Source of the DNA: Phytohabitans maris
GTDB lineage: Bacteria; Actinomycetota; Actinomycetes; Mycobacteriales; Micromonosporaceae
Direction of reading: 5' to 3'
Assembly (NCBI RefSeq): GCF_031085175.1
Contig: NZ_JAVHUY010000001.1
Coordinates: 62,001-126,000, forward strand
Length of the DNA stretch: 64,000 bases
Part shown: positions 1 through 7,526 of the stretch, piece by piece
Layout: each line of letters begins with the position of its first letter
Numbering within the stretch: position 1 is the stretch's first letter
The notes under the pieces: model-generated
What the model was told of the DNA's origin: nothing
The model's input: only the letters and a program-made list of their open reading frames with translations
The model's database searches: none
Program-made: the position numbers and the translations under genes

Positions 1-106
1 CGAGATCGAGGCGCTGCTCGGCACGAAGGTCTACCTCGACCTGCACGTACGGGTGGCGAAGGACTGGCAGCGCGACCCGAAGCAGCTGCGCAAGCTCGGC
101 TTCTGA
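1..106 (+). CDS. era: GTPase Era, C-terminal fragment
   Basis: Only the last 34 codons lie in the window, ending K-L-G-F before TGA at 104-106. The peptide contains LGTKVYLDLHVRVAKDWQRD, the typical end of the C-terminal KH RNA-binding domain of Era, the GTPase that assists 30S subunit maturation by binding near the 3' end of 16S rRNA. The GTPase domain is upstream of the window. The short distance to recO and uppS on the same strand agrees with the usual actinobacterial core order era-recO-uppS, here split by two inserted genes. Identification rests on this signature and on context. Confidence 0.9.
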   Translation, partial: EIEALLGTKVYLDLHVRVAKDWQRDPKQLRKLGF

Positions 107-217
107 CGTCTTTGTGCGGTTCGTCACGCAGACGTTTCCGTTTGGACGGGTTCATCGGTTGGTCTGCGGGGTAGGGCGGTAGCTACCCCCGTTCCCCGCA
201 TCCCCCCGATTGGACCC

Positions 218-1327
218 ATGCGAAACAGGTACGTGGATCTGCTGCGCGCACTGGCCGTCGTCCGAGTCGTCGTCTACCACACCACCCACTGGGCGTTTCT
301 CACCATCGCCTTCCCCGCGATGTCGGTGATGTTCGCGCTCGCCGGCTCGCTGATGGCGGCCTCCCTGGACAGTCACGGCGTACGCGCGGTCTGGCGGCGG
401 CTGCGCCGGCTGCTGCCCGCGCTGTGGGTGCTCGCCGCCGTGTTCGTACCGGCCATGCTGCTCACCGGGCTCCCGGTGGACTGGCGCCTGCTCTACTGGG
501 GCCTGCCGCTGCTCGACCCGCCGGCCAACGCGTGGGGGGCGCTGGCGCTGAGCGCGATCTGGTACCTGCGCGACTACCTGTGGTTCGTCCTGCTCTCACC
601 GCTGGCGTTGCCGCTGTTTCGGCGCTTCCCGATCCCGACGCTCGCCACGCCGTACCTGCTGCTGGCGCTCATCGAGTTCGGCGCCATGCCGGCGCACACC
701 GTGCTCAAGGACGTGGGCCTGTACTTCGGCGCGTGGCTGCTCGGCTTCGCCCACCACGACGGCCTGCTGCGCCGCCTGTCGTGGCGGCTGCTCGTGCCGT
801 GCATCGGGGTGCTGGCGGTGGCCGGCGCGGCGTGGTTTCTGACCCATCCGGGGCCGCGCGGCTTCGACCTCAACGACATCCGGCTCGGCAACGCGCTCTG
901 GTCCGCCGCGTTCGTGCTCGCGCTGCTCGGCTTCGCCCCGGCCACGACCGCCTGGCTGGAACGGCGGGTCGGGCTGCTGCGCGCCGTCACGGTGCTCAAC
1001 AGCCGGGCGCTCACCATCTACCTGTGGCACATGCCGATCGTCGTCGGGGTCGCCGCGGTACTCCCGTTCAGCCTCGCCGCGCGGCTAGCCGTCGTGGCGC
1101 TGCTGGTGGCCGTGTCGGTCGTGCTCTTCGGCTGGGTGGAGGACGTCTCCGCGCGGCGCCGCCCGGTGCTGCTGCCCGGTGGGCGGCGCCGCGTCCCCGC
1201 GGCTCAGACCTCCCGCAGGGTGATGTCGCCGCTCCCGGTCTCCAGGTCGAGCAGGTACCGCCCCGTCGGCGAGCTGGGCACGCCGAGCACCTTCTCGCCT
1301 GACCCGGTGCGCGCGTCGACCCGGTAG
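218..1327 (+). CDS. acyltransferase 3 family membrane protein
   Basis: A 369-residue protein opening with M-R-N-R-Y-V-D-L-L-R-A-L-A and then V-V-V-Y-H-T-T-H-W. This arrangement of a basic N-terminus, an R-A-L-A helix and a helix bearing histidines is typical of acyltransferase family 3 (OafA/NodX-like), integral membrane enzymes that O-acylate sugars or lipids. About ten hydrophobic helices follow, with short basic loops. The acceptor cannot be told from sequence. There is no good ribosome site before the ATG. The last ~40 codons overlap the 3' end of the convergent DUF4097 gene by 124 bp and read as low-complexity basic sequence, so the native C-terminus may have been extended by loss of an earlier stop. 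It stands alone, not in an operon. Confidence 0.75.
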   Translation: MRNRYVDLLRALAVVRVVVYHTTHWAFLTIAFPAMSVMFALAGSLMAASLDSHGVRAVWRRLRRLLPALWVLAAVFVPAMLLTGLPVDWRLLYWGLPLLDPPANAWGALALSAIWYLRDYLWFVLLSPLALPLFRRFPIPTLATPYLLLALIEFGAMPAHTVLKDVGLYFGAWLLGFAHHDGLLRRLSWRLLVPCIGVLAVAGAAWFLTHPGPRGFDLNDIRLGNALWSAAFVLALLGFAPATTAWLERRVGLLRAVTVLNSRALTIYLWHMPIVVGVAAVLPFSLAARLAVVALLVAVSVVLFGWVEDVSARRRPVLLPGGRRRVPAAQTSRRVMSPLPVSRSSRYRPVGELGTPSTFSPDPVRASTR

Positions 1328-1977
1328 GAGCCCGCCGGTACAGCGAGGTCGACGTTGCCGCTGCCCGTGTGGGTACGCACGGCACCGCTCTTGGCCAGCG
1401 ACAGCGTCACGTCGCCGGAGCCGGTGCGGGCGGTGTTCGTCGCGCCGGACAGGCCGCGCGCGTCGATGTTGCCCGAGCCGGTACGCGCCTCCAGGTCACC
1501 GCCGACATCGGCGATCACCATGTCGCCGGAGCCGGCCTGCACCCGCACCGAGCCGGTCGCGTCGGTGATGCCGACGTTGCCCGAGCCGGTCCTCAGGTCC
1601 ACGGTAGACACACCGCTCAGGGAGAGGTCGCCGGAGCCGATCTCGCCCCGGATCGCCACACCCTTAGGGGCCACGATCTCCCAGTCGACGCTGCAGAAGT
1701 TGCCACACTCGCTGTCGATCTGCAGCACCGAGCCGTTGATCTGGTACGCGGTGTCCGGCTCGTCGCCCGTGTAGCGCACCACCCGGCGCACGTCGACCTG
1801 CTGCGTGTCGCTGGTGCTGATCGTCACGTTGCCCGAACCCGGCTCGATGACGATCTCGCTGATCGCCACCTTCTCGGTGTTGTCGTAGTCCAGGCGGGTC
1901 CGGGCGACGTCGTCGCAGGCGACCAGGCCGGCGACGGCGACCACGCCGGCCACGGCGAGCAGCTTTCGGGGATCCAT
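1204..1977 (-). CDS. DUF4097-type beta-helix lipoprotein
   Basis: The 257-residue product starts M-D-P-R-K-L-L-A-V-A-G-V and has a lipobox L-V-A-C with the acylated Cys at residue 21, so it should be a lipid-anchored extracytoplasmic protein. The mature part carries a T-G-S-G-[DN] motif recurring about every 16-20 residues (for example R-T-G-S-G-N-V, Q-A-G-S-G-D-M, E-T-G-S-G-D-I), the pattern of DUF4097, a right-handed beta-helix seen in putative adhesins. The function of the family is not established. The ATG at 1975-1977 was chosen because it gives a canonical lipoprotein signal; the frame stays open upstream. The 3' end overlaps the convergent acyltransferase gene. Confidence 0.8.
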   Translation of the reverse strand: MDPRKLLAVAGVVAVAGLVACDDVARTRLDYDNTEKVAISEIVIEPGSGNVTISTSDTQQVDVRRVVRYTGDEPDTAYQINGSVLQIDSECGNFCSVDWEIVAPKGVAIRGEIGSGDLSLSGVSTVDLRTGSGNVGITDATGSVRVQAGSGDMVIADVGGDLEARTGSGNIDARGLSGATNTARTGSGDVTLSLAKSGAVRTHTGSGNVDLAVPAGSYRVDARTGSGEKVLGVPSSPTGRYLLDLETGSGDITLREV

Positions 1978-2046
1978 GGTCTGCACGGTACGGGCGCGGA
2001 ACCCCGGTACACATCCGGAGCGGTCACCGAGACGACCCTGAAATTG

Positions 2047-2100
2047 CACCCCAAGAAAACGCTCCGCTGCGCTCCACCTTTCCCCGGGGACCCCGCACGG
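2047..2100 (-). repeat. intergenic repeat family A, partial copy (A1)
   Basis: This 54-bp block carries the core of a non-coding repeat found elsewhere in the window (18941-19050, 19311-19405, 26625-26738). Shared pieces are CACCCCAAGAAAACGCTCCG, then CTGCGCTCCAC, then CCCCGGGGACCCCGCAC. It lies between the divergent DUF4097 and recO genes, 20 bp before the recO start, and is the only copy in a divergent region. It lacks the outer ends of the full ~112-bp unit. Confidence 0.75.
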
Positions 2101-2119
2101 GGTAGGGGACAATGAGCCG

Positions 2120-2866
2120 GTGCCCGGATTTCGCCGCCCGCTGTACCGCGACGACGCGGTGGTGCTGCGCGTGCAAAAGCTGGGCGAATCCGACCGGATC
2201 ATCACGCTGCTGACCCGGCGGCACGGGCGGGTGCGGGCGGTGGCCCGCGGGGTTCGCCGCACCACGTCGCGGTTCGGCGCCCGGCTGGAGCCGTTCGGGC
2301 ACATCGATCTCCAGCTCGCCGAGGGCGCGTCGCTGCACACGGTGAGCCAGGTCGAGGGGATCGAGCTGTACGGCAAGCGGTTCCTCGACGACTACCCGCG
2401 CTACACGGCCGCCAGCGCGATCGTGGAGACCGCCGAGCGGCTCACCCCGGTGGAGCTCGAGCCCTCGCTGCGGCTCTTCCTGCTCACGCTCGGCGCCCTG
2501 CGCGCGCTGGCCGAGGGGGCGCACGCCAGCACGCTGGTCCTCGACGCGTACCTGCTGCGCAGCATGGGCGTCGCCGGGTGGGCGCCGGCGCTGGTCGAGT
2601 GCGCGGTCTGCGGCACACCGGGGCGGCACGGCGCGTTCTCGGTACCCGCTGGGGGTTGTGTCTGCCCGGACTGCCGCCCGCCGGGATCGGCGCATCCGGC
2701 GCCGGCCACAATCGACCTGATGTCCGCTCTCACGTCGGGTGACTGGCGGGTGGCGGACGGCGCGGAGGCGGCCAGCCGCCGTGAGTGCAGCGGGCTGGTG
2801 GCGGCGCATTTGCAGTGGCACCTCGAGCGCGCGTTACGCTCGCTGCCGCTGGTGGATAGGGGATAG
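2120..2866 (+). CDS. recO: DNA repair protein RecO
   Basis: RecO (248 residues) anneals single strands and helps RecR load RecA in RecF-pathway gap repair. The N-terminus [19 protein letters not shown] is the OB-fold signature, including the family's K-L-G-E-x-D-[RK]-I motif. It is followed by an alpha-helical domain and a zinc site made by C-A-V-C near residue 160 and C-V-C-P-D-C about 20 residues later, as in zinc-bearing RecO proteins. Translation starts at GTG 2120. The stop at 2866 is two bases before the uppS start, so the two genes are probably co-transcribed, as in many actinobacteria. Confidence 0.95.
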   Translation: MPGFRRPLYRDDAVVLRVQKLGESDRIITLLTRRHGRVRAVARGVRRTTSRFGARLEPFGHIDLQLAEGASLHTVSQVEGIELYGKRFLDDYPRYTAASAIVETAERLTPVELEPSLRLFLLTLGALRALAEGAHASTLVLDAYLLRSMGVAGWAPALVECAVCGTPGRHGAFSVPAGGCVCPDCRPPGSAHPAPATIDLMSALTSGDWRVADGAEAASRRECSGLVAAHLQWHLERALRSLPLVDRG

Positions 2867-2868
2867 CT

Positions 2869-3672
2869 GTGGTTGTGAAGATCCGACGTCGGGAGCCGAT
2901 GGCGCCGACGCCGCATCCGTCCGGTGCGCGCCCGCCCGCGCTGCCCAAGGAGAGCCTGCCGCGGCACATCGCGATCGTGATGGACGGCAACGGGCGCTGG
3001 GCCAAGGAGCGCGGCCTGCCCCGGACAAAGGGGCATGAGCAGGGCGAATACTCCCTGTTCGACGCGATCGAGGGTGCGATCGAGCTGGGCATCCCGTACC
3101 TGTCGTCGTACGCGTTCTCGACGGAGAACTGGCGGCGCTCGCCGGAGGAGATCCGGTTTCTGATGGGCTTCAACCGGGACGTGATCCGGCGCCGCCGGGA
3201 CCAGCTCGTCGACCTGGGCGTACGGGTGGTGTGGTCCGGGCGGACCGGCCGGCTCTGGAAGAGCGTGATCTCCGAGCTGGTCACCGCCGAGGAGATGTCG
3301 CGCGGCAATTCGACGTTGACGCTCCAGTTCTGCGTCAACTACGGCGGCCAGGCCGAGATCGCCGACGCGGCCGCCGCGATCGCCCGCGACGTCGCGGCGG
3401 GCCGGGTCTCACCCGACAAGGTCAACGAGAAGATGATCTCGCGGTACCTCTACCACCCCGAGGTGCCCGAGGTCGATCTTTTCCTGCGCCCCTCCGGTGA
3501 GCAGCGCACCTCCAACTTCCTGCTGTGGCAGTCGGCGTACGCGGAGATGGTCTTCCTGGACACCCTCTGGCCCGACTTCGACCGGCGCCACCTCTGGTAC
3601 GCCTGCGAGCTGTACGCCCAGCGCGACCGCCGCTTCGGTGGCGCACTGCCCAACCCGGTGGCGCCCAGCTGA
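2869..3672 (+). CDS. uppS: long-chain isoprenyl diphosphate synthase (cis-prenyltransferase)
   Basis: A cis-prenyltransferase that condenses isopentenyl diphosphate onto an allylic primer to make the polyprenyl diphosphate carrier for cell-wall synthesis, acting at the cytoplasmic membrane face. The signature [13 protein letters not shown] is present with the catalytic Asp, together with the conserved S-T-E-N-W-R-R and the late [13 protein letters not shown] block. The length of 267 fits the family. GTG at 2869 was taken as the start; a second candidate is ATG 2899. It follows recO at 2 bp. Whether the main product is deca- or undecaprenyl diphosphate cannot be read from sequence. Confidence 0.95.
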   Translation: MVVKIRRREPMAPTPHPSGARPPALPKESLPRHIAIVMDGNGRWAKERGLPRTKGHEQGEYSLFDAIEGAIELGIPYLSSYAFSTENWRRSPEEIRFLMGFNRDVIRRRRDQLVDLGVRVVWSGRTGRLWKSVISELVTAEEMSRGNSTLTLQFCVNYGGQAEIADAAAAIARDVAAGRVSPDKVNEKMISRYLYHPEVPEVDLFLRPSGEQRTSNFLLWQSAYAEMVFLDTLWPDFDRRHLWYACELYAQRDRRFGGALPNPVAPS

Positions 3673-4620
3673 TCACGCCGGGAGGCCGGCGGCGGGATCC
3701 GCCCAGCTGAGCCGTCCGGCGGCGGCGAGGACGGCGAGCGCGTCCGCGGTGACCCACTCGTTCGTCCGGTGGGCCCCGGTGCCGCCCCAGTCGAGCGGGT
3801 CGCCGGCCCTCGTCTGGTACGCCTTCTCGGCCGGCCAGCCGCCGTCCGGCAGCCGCTTCGCCGCCAGCAGGTCGAGCGCCTCGCCGCAGCGGGGGTCGCC
3901 GATCGTGCCCACCTCGACCATGCCGACGAGCCCGCCGAGCACGTCGTAGTGCCAGTACAGCGGGTGGTGCAGCCGGGCGAAGTCGGGGTGGATCAGCGCG
4001 CCGGTGGAGCGCCGCCAGGCCAGCCGGCGGGTGAGGAAGACCTCGGTGGCCCGCTCGGCCGCCGTGGCGTCGTGCCCGACCAGGCCGCGCATCGGCAGCA
4101 GCGTCTCCATGAACGACGAGGTCTGCGCCGTCGGGTTGCGGTCACAGTTCCACCCGCCGTCCGGCCACTGCCACTTGACCAGCCGCTCGGCGAGCGTACG
4201 CGCGTCGCCGCCGTCGAGGATGCCGAGCAGGGTCAGGTAGCGCAGCGCGTTGCCCTGCTGGGAGGCGCAGCGCCGGTACCGCCCCTGGACCAGCGGCACG
4301 TCGACGTCCCGCAGCCAGCGCCGCAGCACCTGGTCGCGGAGCGGGATCAGCGACTCGTCGCCGGGTGGGTAGCCGAGGTCGGCGAGGGCGGCCAGCACCC
4401 AATGGGCGCCCCGCCACTTGGCGTACACCTGCTTGGGGTTGGTGATCCGCCCGTCCGCGTCCCGGGCGGAGAGCAGCCGCCGCACCCGCGGCGACTGGCG
4501 GATCTGCTCGCGCAGGCTCCGCGCGGCCTTGCCGTCCGTGGGCTCGCCGAGCACCCGCGTGCGGACCTTCCACCGGATGGACGGCTCCTCGGAACGCAGC
4601 AGGGCGTCGACGATCCTCAC
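3673..4620 (-). CDS. prenyltransferase/squalene-cyclase-repeat-like protein
   Basis: A soluble 315-residue protein made of alternating helices with the QW-like signatures W-P-D-G-G-W-N-C and L-P-D-G-G-W-P-A-E, which mark the alpha6/alpha6 barrel shared by terpenoid cyclases, protein prenyltransferase beta subunits and alpha-2-macroglobulin barrels. No D-x-D-D-T-A cyclase motif and no clear zinc-ligand set is seen, so catalysis is unproven. Its ATG overlaps the stop of the upstream minus-strand gene by four bases (ATGA), implying translational coupling. It converges tail-to-tail on uppS with no spacer. A role in isoprenoid metabolism is tempting but is inference. Confidence 0.7.
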   Translation of the reverse strand: MRIVDALLRSEEPSIRWKVRTRVLGEPTDGKAARSLREQIRQSPRVRRLLSARDADGRITNPKQVYAKWRGAHWVLAALADLGYPPGDESLIPLRDQVLRRWLRDVDVPLVQGRYRRCASQQGNALRYLTLLGILDGGDARTLAERLVKWQWPDGGWNCDRNPTAQTSSFMETLLPMRGLVGHDATAAERATEVFLTRRLAWRRSTGALIHPDFARLHHPLYWHYDVLGGLVGMVEVGTIGDPRCGEALDLLAAKRLPDGGWPAEKAYQTRAGDPLDWGGTGAHRTNEWVTADALAVLAAAGRLSWADPAAGLPA

Positions 4621-5147
4621 GATCTTCTATCGCCCTCCTCGGGGCGGGCGTGCGAGAAGAGGACCGGCGCGACCGGCCGGGCCGGCGGCCTTTCGGAGGG
4701 CGGCGGTGGTGGCGGTGGGGGCGGGGCCGGCGGCGGTGCGGCCGGCTGGTGCTCACCGGTCAGGACCAGCAGCTGGTACGCCCGCTCGACCGGGATCCGC
4801 TCGGTGCTGATCGCGATCCGCAGCGGCACCGGGGCGGCGGCGCCGGGAAACGCGTCCACCGGCAGGTCCAGCACCCGCGGCTCGACCCCACGCTCGGCCA
4901 GGTAGGCGGCGGCCGCCGGCGGCAGGTCCTGCCAGGCCCGCACGGTCTCCGCGGTGAAGCCGTGCGCGAGCCACTCCTCCGCCCGCTCCATGACCCGGTC
5001 CGCCACGTGCCCCGGCACCACGTCCCGGCCGCCGAGGTCGTCGCTGAGCAACGCGCGGGCCATCGGGGAGAGCTCCGTCACGGGCACCCACCGGTCACGC
5101 GCCCCACGACGACGAGCCGGCAGGTCACGGCGGTCGGGGTTGGGCAT
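4617..5147 (-). CDS. uncharacterised protein with polyproline tail
   Basis: A 176-residue protein that I do not recognise. Residues 1-20 are strongly basic and rich in Arg. A predicted helical core of about 100 residues follows (R-V-M-E-R-A-E-E-W-L region), then a tract of a dozen prolines near residues 138-150 and a charged end. No signal peptide or membrane segment is present. ATG 5145-5147 (M-P-N-P-D-R-R-D) was chosen as start; the frame is open further up, but that stretch looks non-coding. It is translationally coupled by an ATGA overlap to the squalene-cyclase-repeat protein, so the two probably act together. Confidence 0.6.
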   Translation of the reverse strand: MPNPDRRDLPARRRGARDRWVPVTELSPMARALLSDDLGGRDVVPGHVADRVMERAEEWLAHGFTAETVRAWQDLPPAAAAYLAERGVEPRVLDLPVDAFPGAAAPVPLRIAISTERIPVERAYQLLVLTGEHQPAAPPPAPPPPPPPPPSERPPARPVAPVLFSHARPEEGDRRS

Positions 5148-5280
5148 AACCCCATCCAAACATGATCGACACTCAAGACCTGCGAGTGGGTACCGCGTGG
5201 CGGGCGTTTGACACACGCTCAGCGACGAGATTTGGGCTACCGCGATCTCCAGCCGGAGTTGGGCTTGGGCCGCACGACAG

Positions 5281-5315
5281 GCGGGTGCGCCCGGCCCCAC
5301 GCCGGGCGCACCCGC
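5281..5315 (-). terminator. 15-bp-arm hairpin after the peroxidase gene
   Basis: Perfect inverted repeat GCGGGTGCGCCCGGC (5281-5295) and GCCGGGCGCACCCGC (5301-5315) with a 5-nt loop, 22 bp beyond the peroxidase stop codon. There is no U-tract, as is usual for high-GC actinobacterial terminators. It would separate the peroxidase transcript from the gene pair at 3.7-5.1 kb. Confidence 0.75.
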
Positions 5316-5336
5316 GCCTCTGTGGCGGGCCGCCGC

Positions 5337-6890
5337 TCACTGCCCGCGGCTCGCCGGGTCCACCCGGGCCCAGCGGAGCAGGTCGGTCATCTTGAACGTG
5401 CCGGGAGTGGCCGACGGCAGCGTGGGCGTCCAGGTGGGTTGGGTGCGCACCCAGCTGCCGGGGTCGAGCTGGAGCAGGCCGACGAAGACCTCGGCGACGA
5501 TGCGGCCGCCGCACGGGCCGAGGGTCACGCCGTTGGTCAGGCGCTCGGCTTCGGCCAGCACGTAGTACCAGAGCGGGGTGTGGTTTTCCAGGGCCACGCC
5601 GTAGCCGGCCAGTTCCTGGAGCATGAGCTGGGGGTAGCCCATGCGCTGGGCGATCAGTTGGCCGGCCGGCACGCCCCAGGTCATGGTGCGCAGGAGGTTG
5701 CGGGTCGCCAGTGAGGTGGGCGGGTCGGAGCTCGGGATGGTCTGTAGTGGCAGGTTGAACAGCGGCGTGGAGATGTGGGTGTCGATGCGCTTGTTGGGGC
5801 GGACGTTGGTGGTCTGGTCGCCGCCGAAGTCGAAGAACGTCTGCCAGCCCACGAAGCGCCGCGGCGCCCGCGCGCCGCCGCGCAGGTCGACCGGGTCGGC
5901 CTGGCCCTCGCCGGCCGGGTCGAAGATGAAGCCGAAGAACGGGGTGCCGTCCGGGTTGCCGGCGAGGTTGAGGCGGTACGAGGGGCGGACCATGCTGTGC
6001 CCGAAGCGGTACGCGATCTGGAACTCCACCGGGATGAAGGCGGGTGAGGGATCCGGCCGGTACCAGCGGCGGCCGCCGCTCAGCACGGTGTTGACCATCG
6101 ACTGGCCGACGACGTTCGGCAGGAACTCCTTGAGGATGATCCAGTGGTAGTGCCAGGTGAGGATCCGCCGGGCCTGGGCGAACTGCTGGTCCGCCGGCAC
6201 GCCCTGGGTGCGTAGCTGGTCGACGATGCGGTTGTGGGCGAGGATGAACGCGCTCTGGAAGCCGGAGATCATCGTGTTCTCGTCGTTGCGCGGGTCGGCG
6301 ATGATCGCGGTGCCGTCGGACTGGCGGGGTACGTCCTCGAAGAGACCACCCGACTCGATCCGCAGCTTGATCCGGTCCGGCTCGTAGAAGGCGGGGCTGG
6401 CGACCGGGCCGCCGCCGTAGACGGTGTCGAGGTCGAACGAGGGGGTACGGATGTTCGGCGACGCCTCGGGCGTGGTGGGGATGCCCAGCGGCGAGGTCGT
6501 GTCGAACGTCATGTCGTGGTCGAGGAACTGCCCGAAGAACGTCACACCCGCGGTCATGTGGATGGTGGTGCCGTCCTGGCTGTCGCGGTTGTTCGGGCTG
6601 AGCTCGGGGTTGGTGATCAGACGGATCGGACCCTCCTGGAGCGGGTCCTTGGCGTCCATGATCCCGCCCGGGCGCCCGATGTCCATGAGCGCGGCCCGGC
6701 GGCGGTCGTCGGCGGGTACGAAGGGGCCGAGGTCGGTGAACATGCGCCCGAAGCGGTCGGGTGGGGTCGCCGCGTAGGCCGCGTGCGTGCCGGCGAGCGA
6801 GGGCGCCGCGCCGATCGCCACGGCACCGGCGGCCGCACCGCCGACCCGCGCGATGAACCCCCGCCTGCTGACAGAGGGAGTGGAAGGCAT
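5337..6890 (-). CDS. Tat-exported animal-type haem peroxidase
   Basis: The 517-residue protein begins with a twin-arginine signal (S-R-R-G-F-I-A-R-V near residues 8-16, hydrophobic stretch, A-Y-A-A near 40), so it is exported folded. It belongs to the animal haem-peroxidase superfamily (bacterial branch). The distal helix F-F-G-Q-F-L-D-H-D-M-T-F-D supplies His125/Asp126, and the proximal helix A-Y-R-F-G-H-S-M-V-R supplies His298. Expected activity is peroxide-dependent oxidation of halide or phenolic substrates outside the membrane. ATG 6888-6890 is preceded by GGAAAGG. It is monocistronic, with a strong hairpin downstream and a palindrome upstream. The substrate is unknown. Confidence 0.88.
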   Translation of the reverse strand: MPSTPSVSRRGFIARVGGAAAGAVAIGAAPSLAGTHAAYAATPPDRFGRMFTDLGPFVPADDRRRAALMDIGRPGGIMDAKDPLQEGPIRLITNPELSPNNRDSQDGTTIHMTAGVTFFGQFLDHDMTFDTTSPLGIPTTPEASPNIRTPSFDLDTVYGGGPVASPAFYEPDRIKLRIESGGLFEDVPRQSDGTAIIADPRNDENTMISGFQSAFILAHNRIVDQLRTQGVPADQQFAQARRILTWHYHWIILKEFLPNVVGQSMVNTVLSGGRRWYRPDPSPAFIPVEFQIAYRFGHSMVRPSYRLNLAGNPDGTPFFGFIFDPAGEGQADPVDLRGGARAPRRFVGWQTFFDFGGDQTTNVRPNKRIDTHISTPLFNLPLQTIPSSDPPTSLATRNLLRTMTWGVPAGQLIAQRMGYPQLMLQELAGYGVALENHTPLWYYVLAEAERLTNGVTLGPCGGRIVAEVFVGLLQLDPGSWVRTQPTWTPTLPSATPGTFKMTDLLRWARVDPASRGQ

Positions 6891-6923
6891 GCGCTGCCGC
6901 CTTTCCAGAGCGTCGTGGGAGCG

Positions 6924-6936
6924 GGCTAAATTAGCC
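6924..6936. promoter_or_regulatory. 13-bp palindrome upstream of the peroxidase gene
   Basis: GGCTAAATTAGCC is a perfect 6-1-6 palindrome 34 bp before the peroxidase ATG and the only AT-rich patch nearby. The position suits an operator for a dimeric repressor or activator. The binding protein is unknown and no promoter hexamers could be assigned. Confidence 0.35.
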
Positions 6937-7022
6937 AACCTGGATTCCTTCTAGAGTCTGGAACCGCTCCCACCAGCAGCGCAGGCCCCCCAAGGGGTTT
7001 TAGCGATCAGCGCCGCCCGGCG

Positions 7023-7526
7023 TCAGTGCGCCCCACCGCAGCAGGGCGTGGGGTTGGGAAACTCGAACGGCGCCAGCCGACCGCGCGGCGCCGCCGTGGC
7101 CGTCAGGGTCAGCTCGCCGTCCATCCACTCCGGACGGACGAAGTCGCGGGTGACGATCTCCGTCCCGGGGTCCGGTGCCGCCCCGCCGAGCACCTTGACC
7201 CGCGAGATCGCGCTGCCGGCGAGCAGTTCGGCGACGGTGACCGTACCCACGAGGCGCTCCACCCCCGCGAAGAGCACCGCGCGCCCGCCCCGCTGGGCAC
7301 CGTGCACCGCCGCGGCCTCCTCGGCCGGCGCGCGCAGCTCCGGCGGTACCTCCGGCAGCTCCACCTCCACGGCGGGAGGGAGCGCGAGGCTCACCGCGAC
7401 GTGGGGGTACGGCACGCGCGCCAGGTGCGTGCACGCCTCGACACCGGCCGGGAGGCCGAGCGTGTGCAGCCAGTGCTCGGCCTCCCGGTTGGCCCCGTGT
7501 CCGAGGCTCAGACCTACGTATCTCAA
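7023..7526 (-). CDS. conserved hypothetical protein ending in C-C-G-G-A-H
   Basis: A 167-residue soluble protein, probably started by a TTG that overlaps the stop of the upstream PHP gene (TTGA), so it is translationally coupled to it. The sequence is compositionally normal and well structured: M-R-Y-V-G-L-S-L-G-H-G-A-N, a proline-rich P-E-V-P-P-E-L linker, then F-V-R-P-E-W-M-D-G-E-L-T-L and a final N-P-T-P-C-C-G-G-A-H. The paired cysteines plus His could bind metal. I do not recognise a named family. Context suggests a partner of the exported PHP phosphoesterase, but it lacks an export signal of its own. Confidence 0.65.
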   Translation of the reverse strand: MRYVGLSLGHGANREAEHWLHTLGLPAGVEACTHLARVPYPHVAVSLALPPAVEVELPEVPPELRAPAEEAAAVHGAQRGGRAVLFAGVERLVGTVTVAELLAGSAISRVKVLGGAAPDPGTEIVTRDFVRPEWMDGELTLTATAAPRGRLAPFEFPNPTPCCGGAH

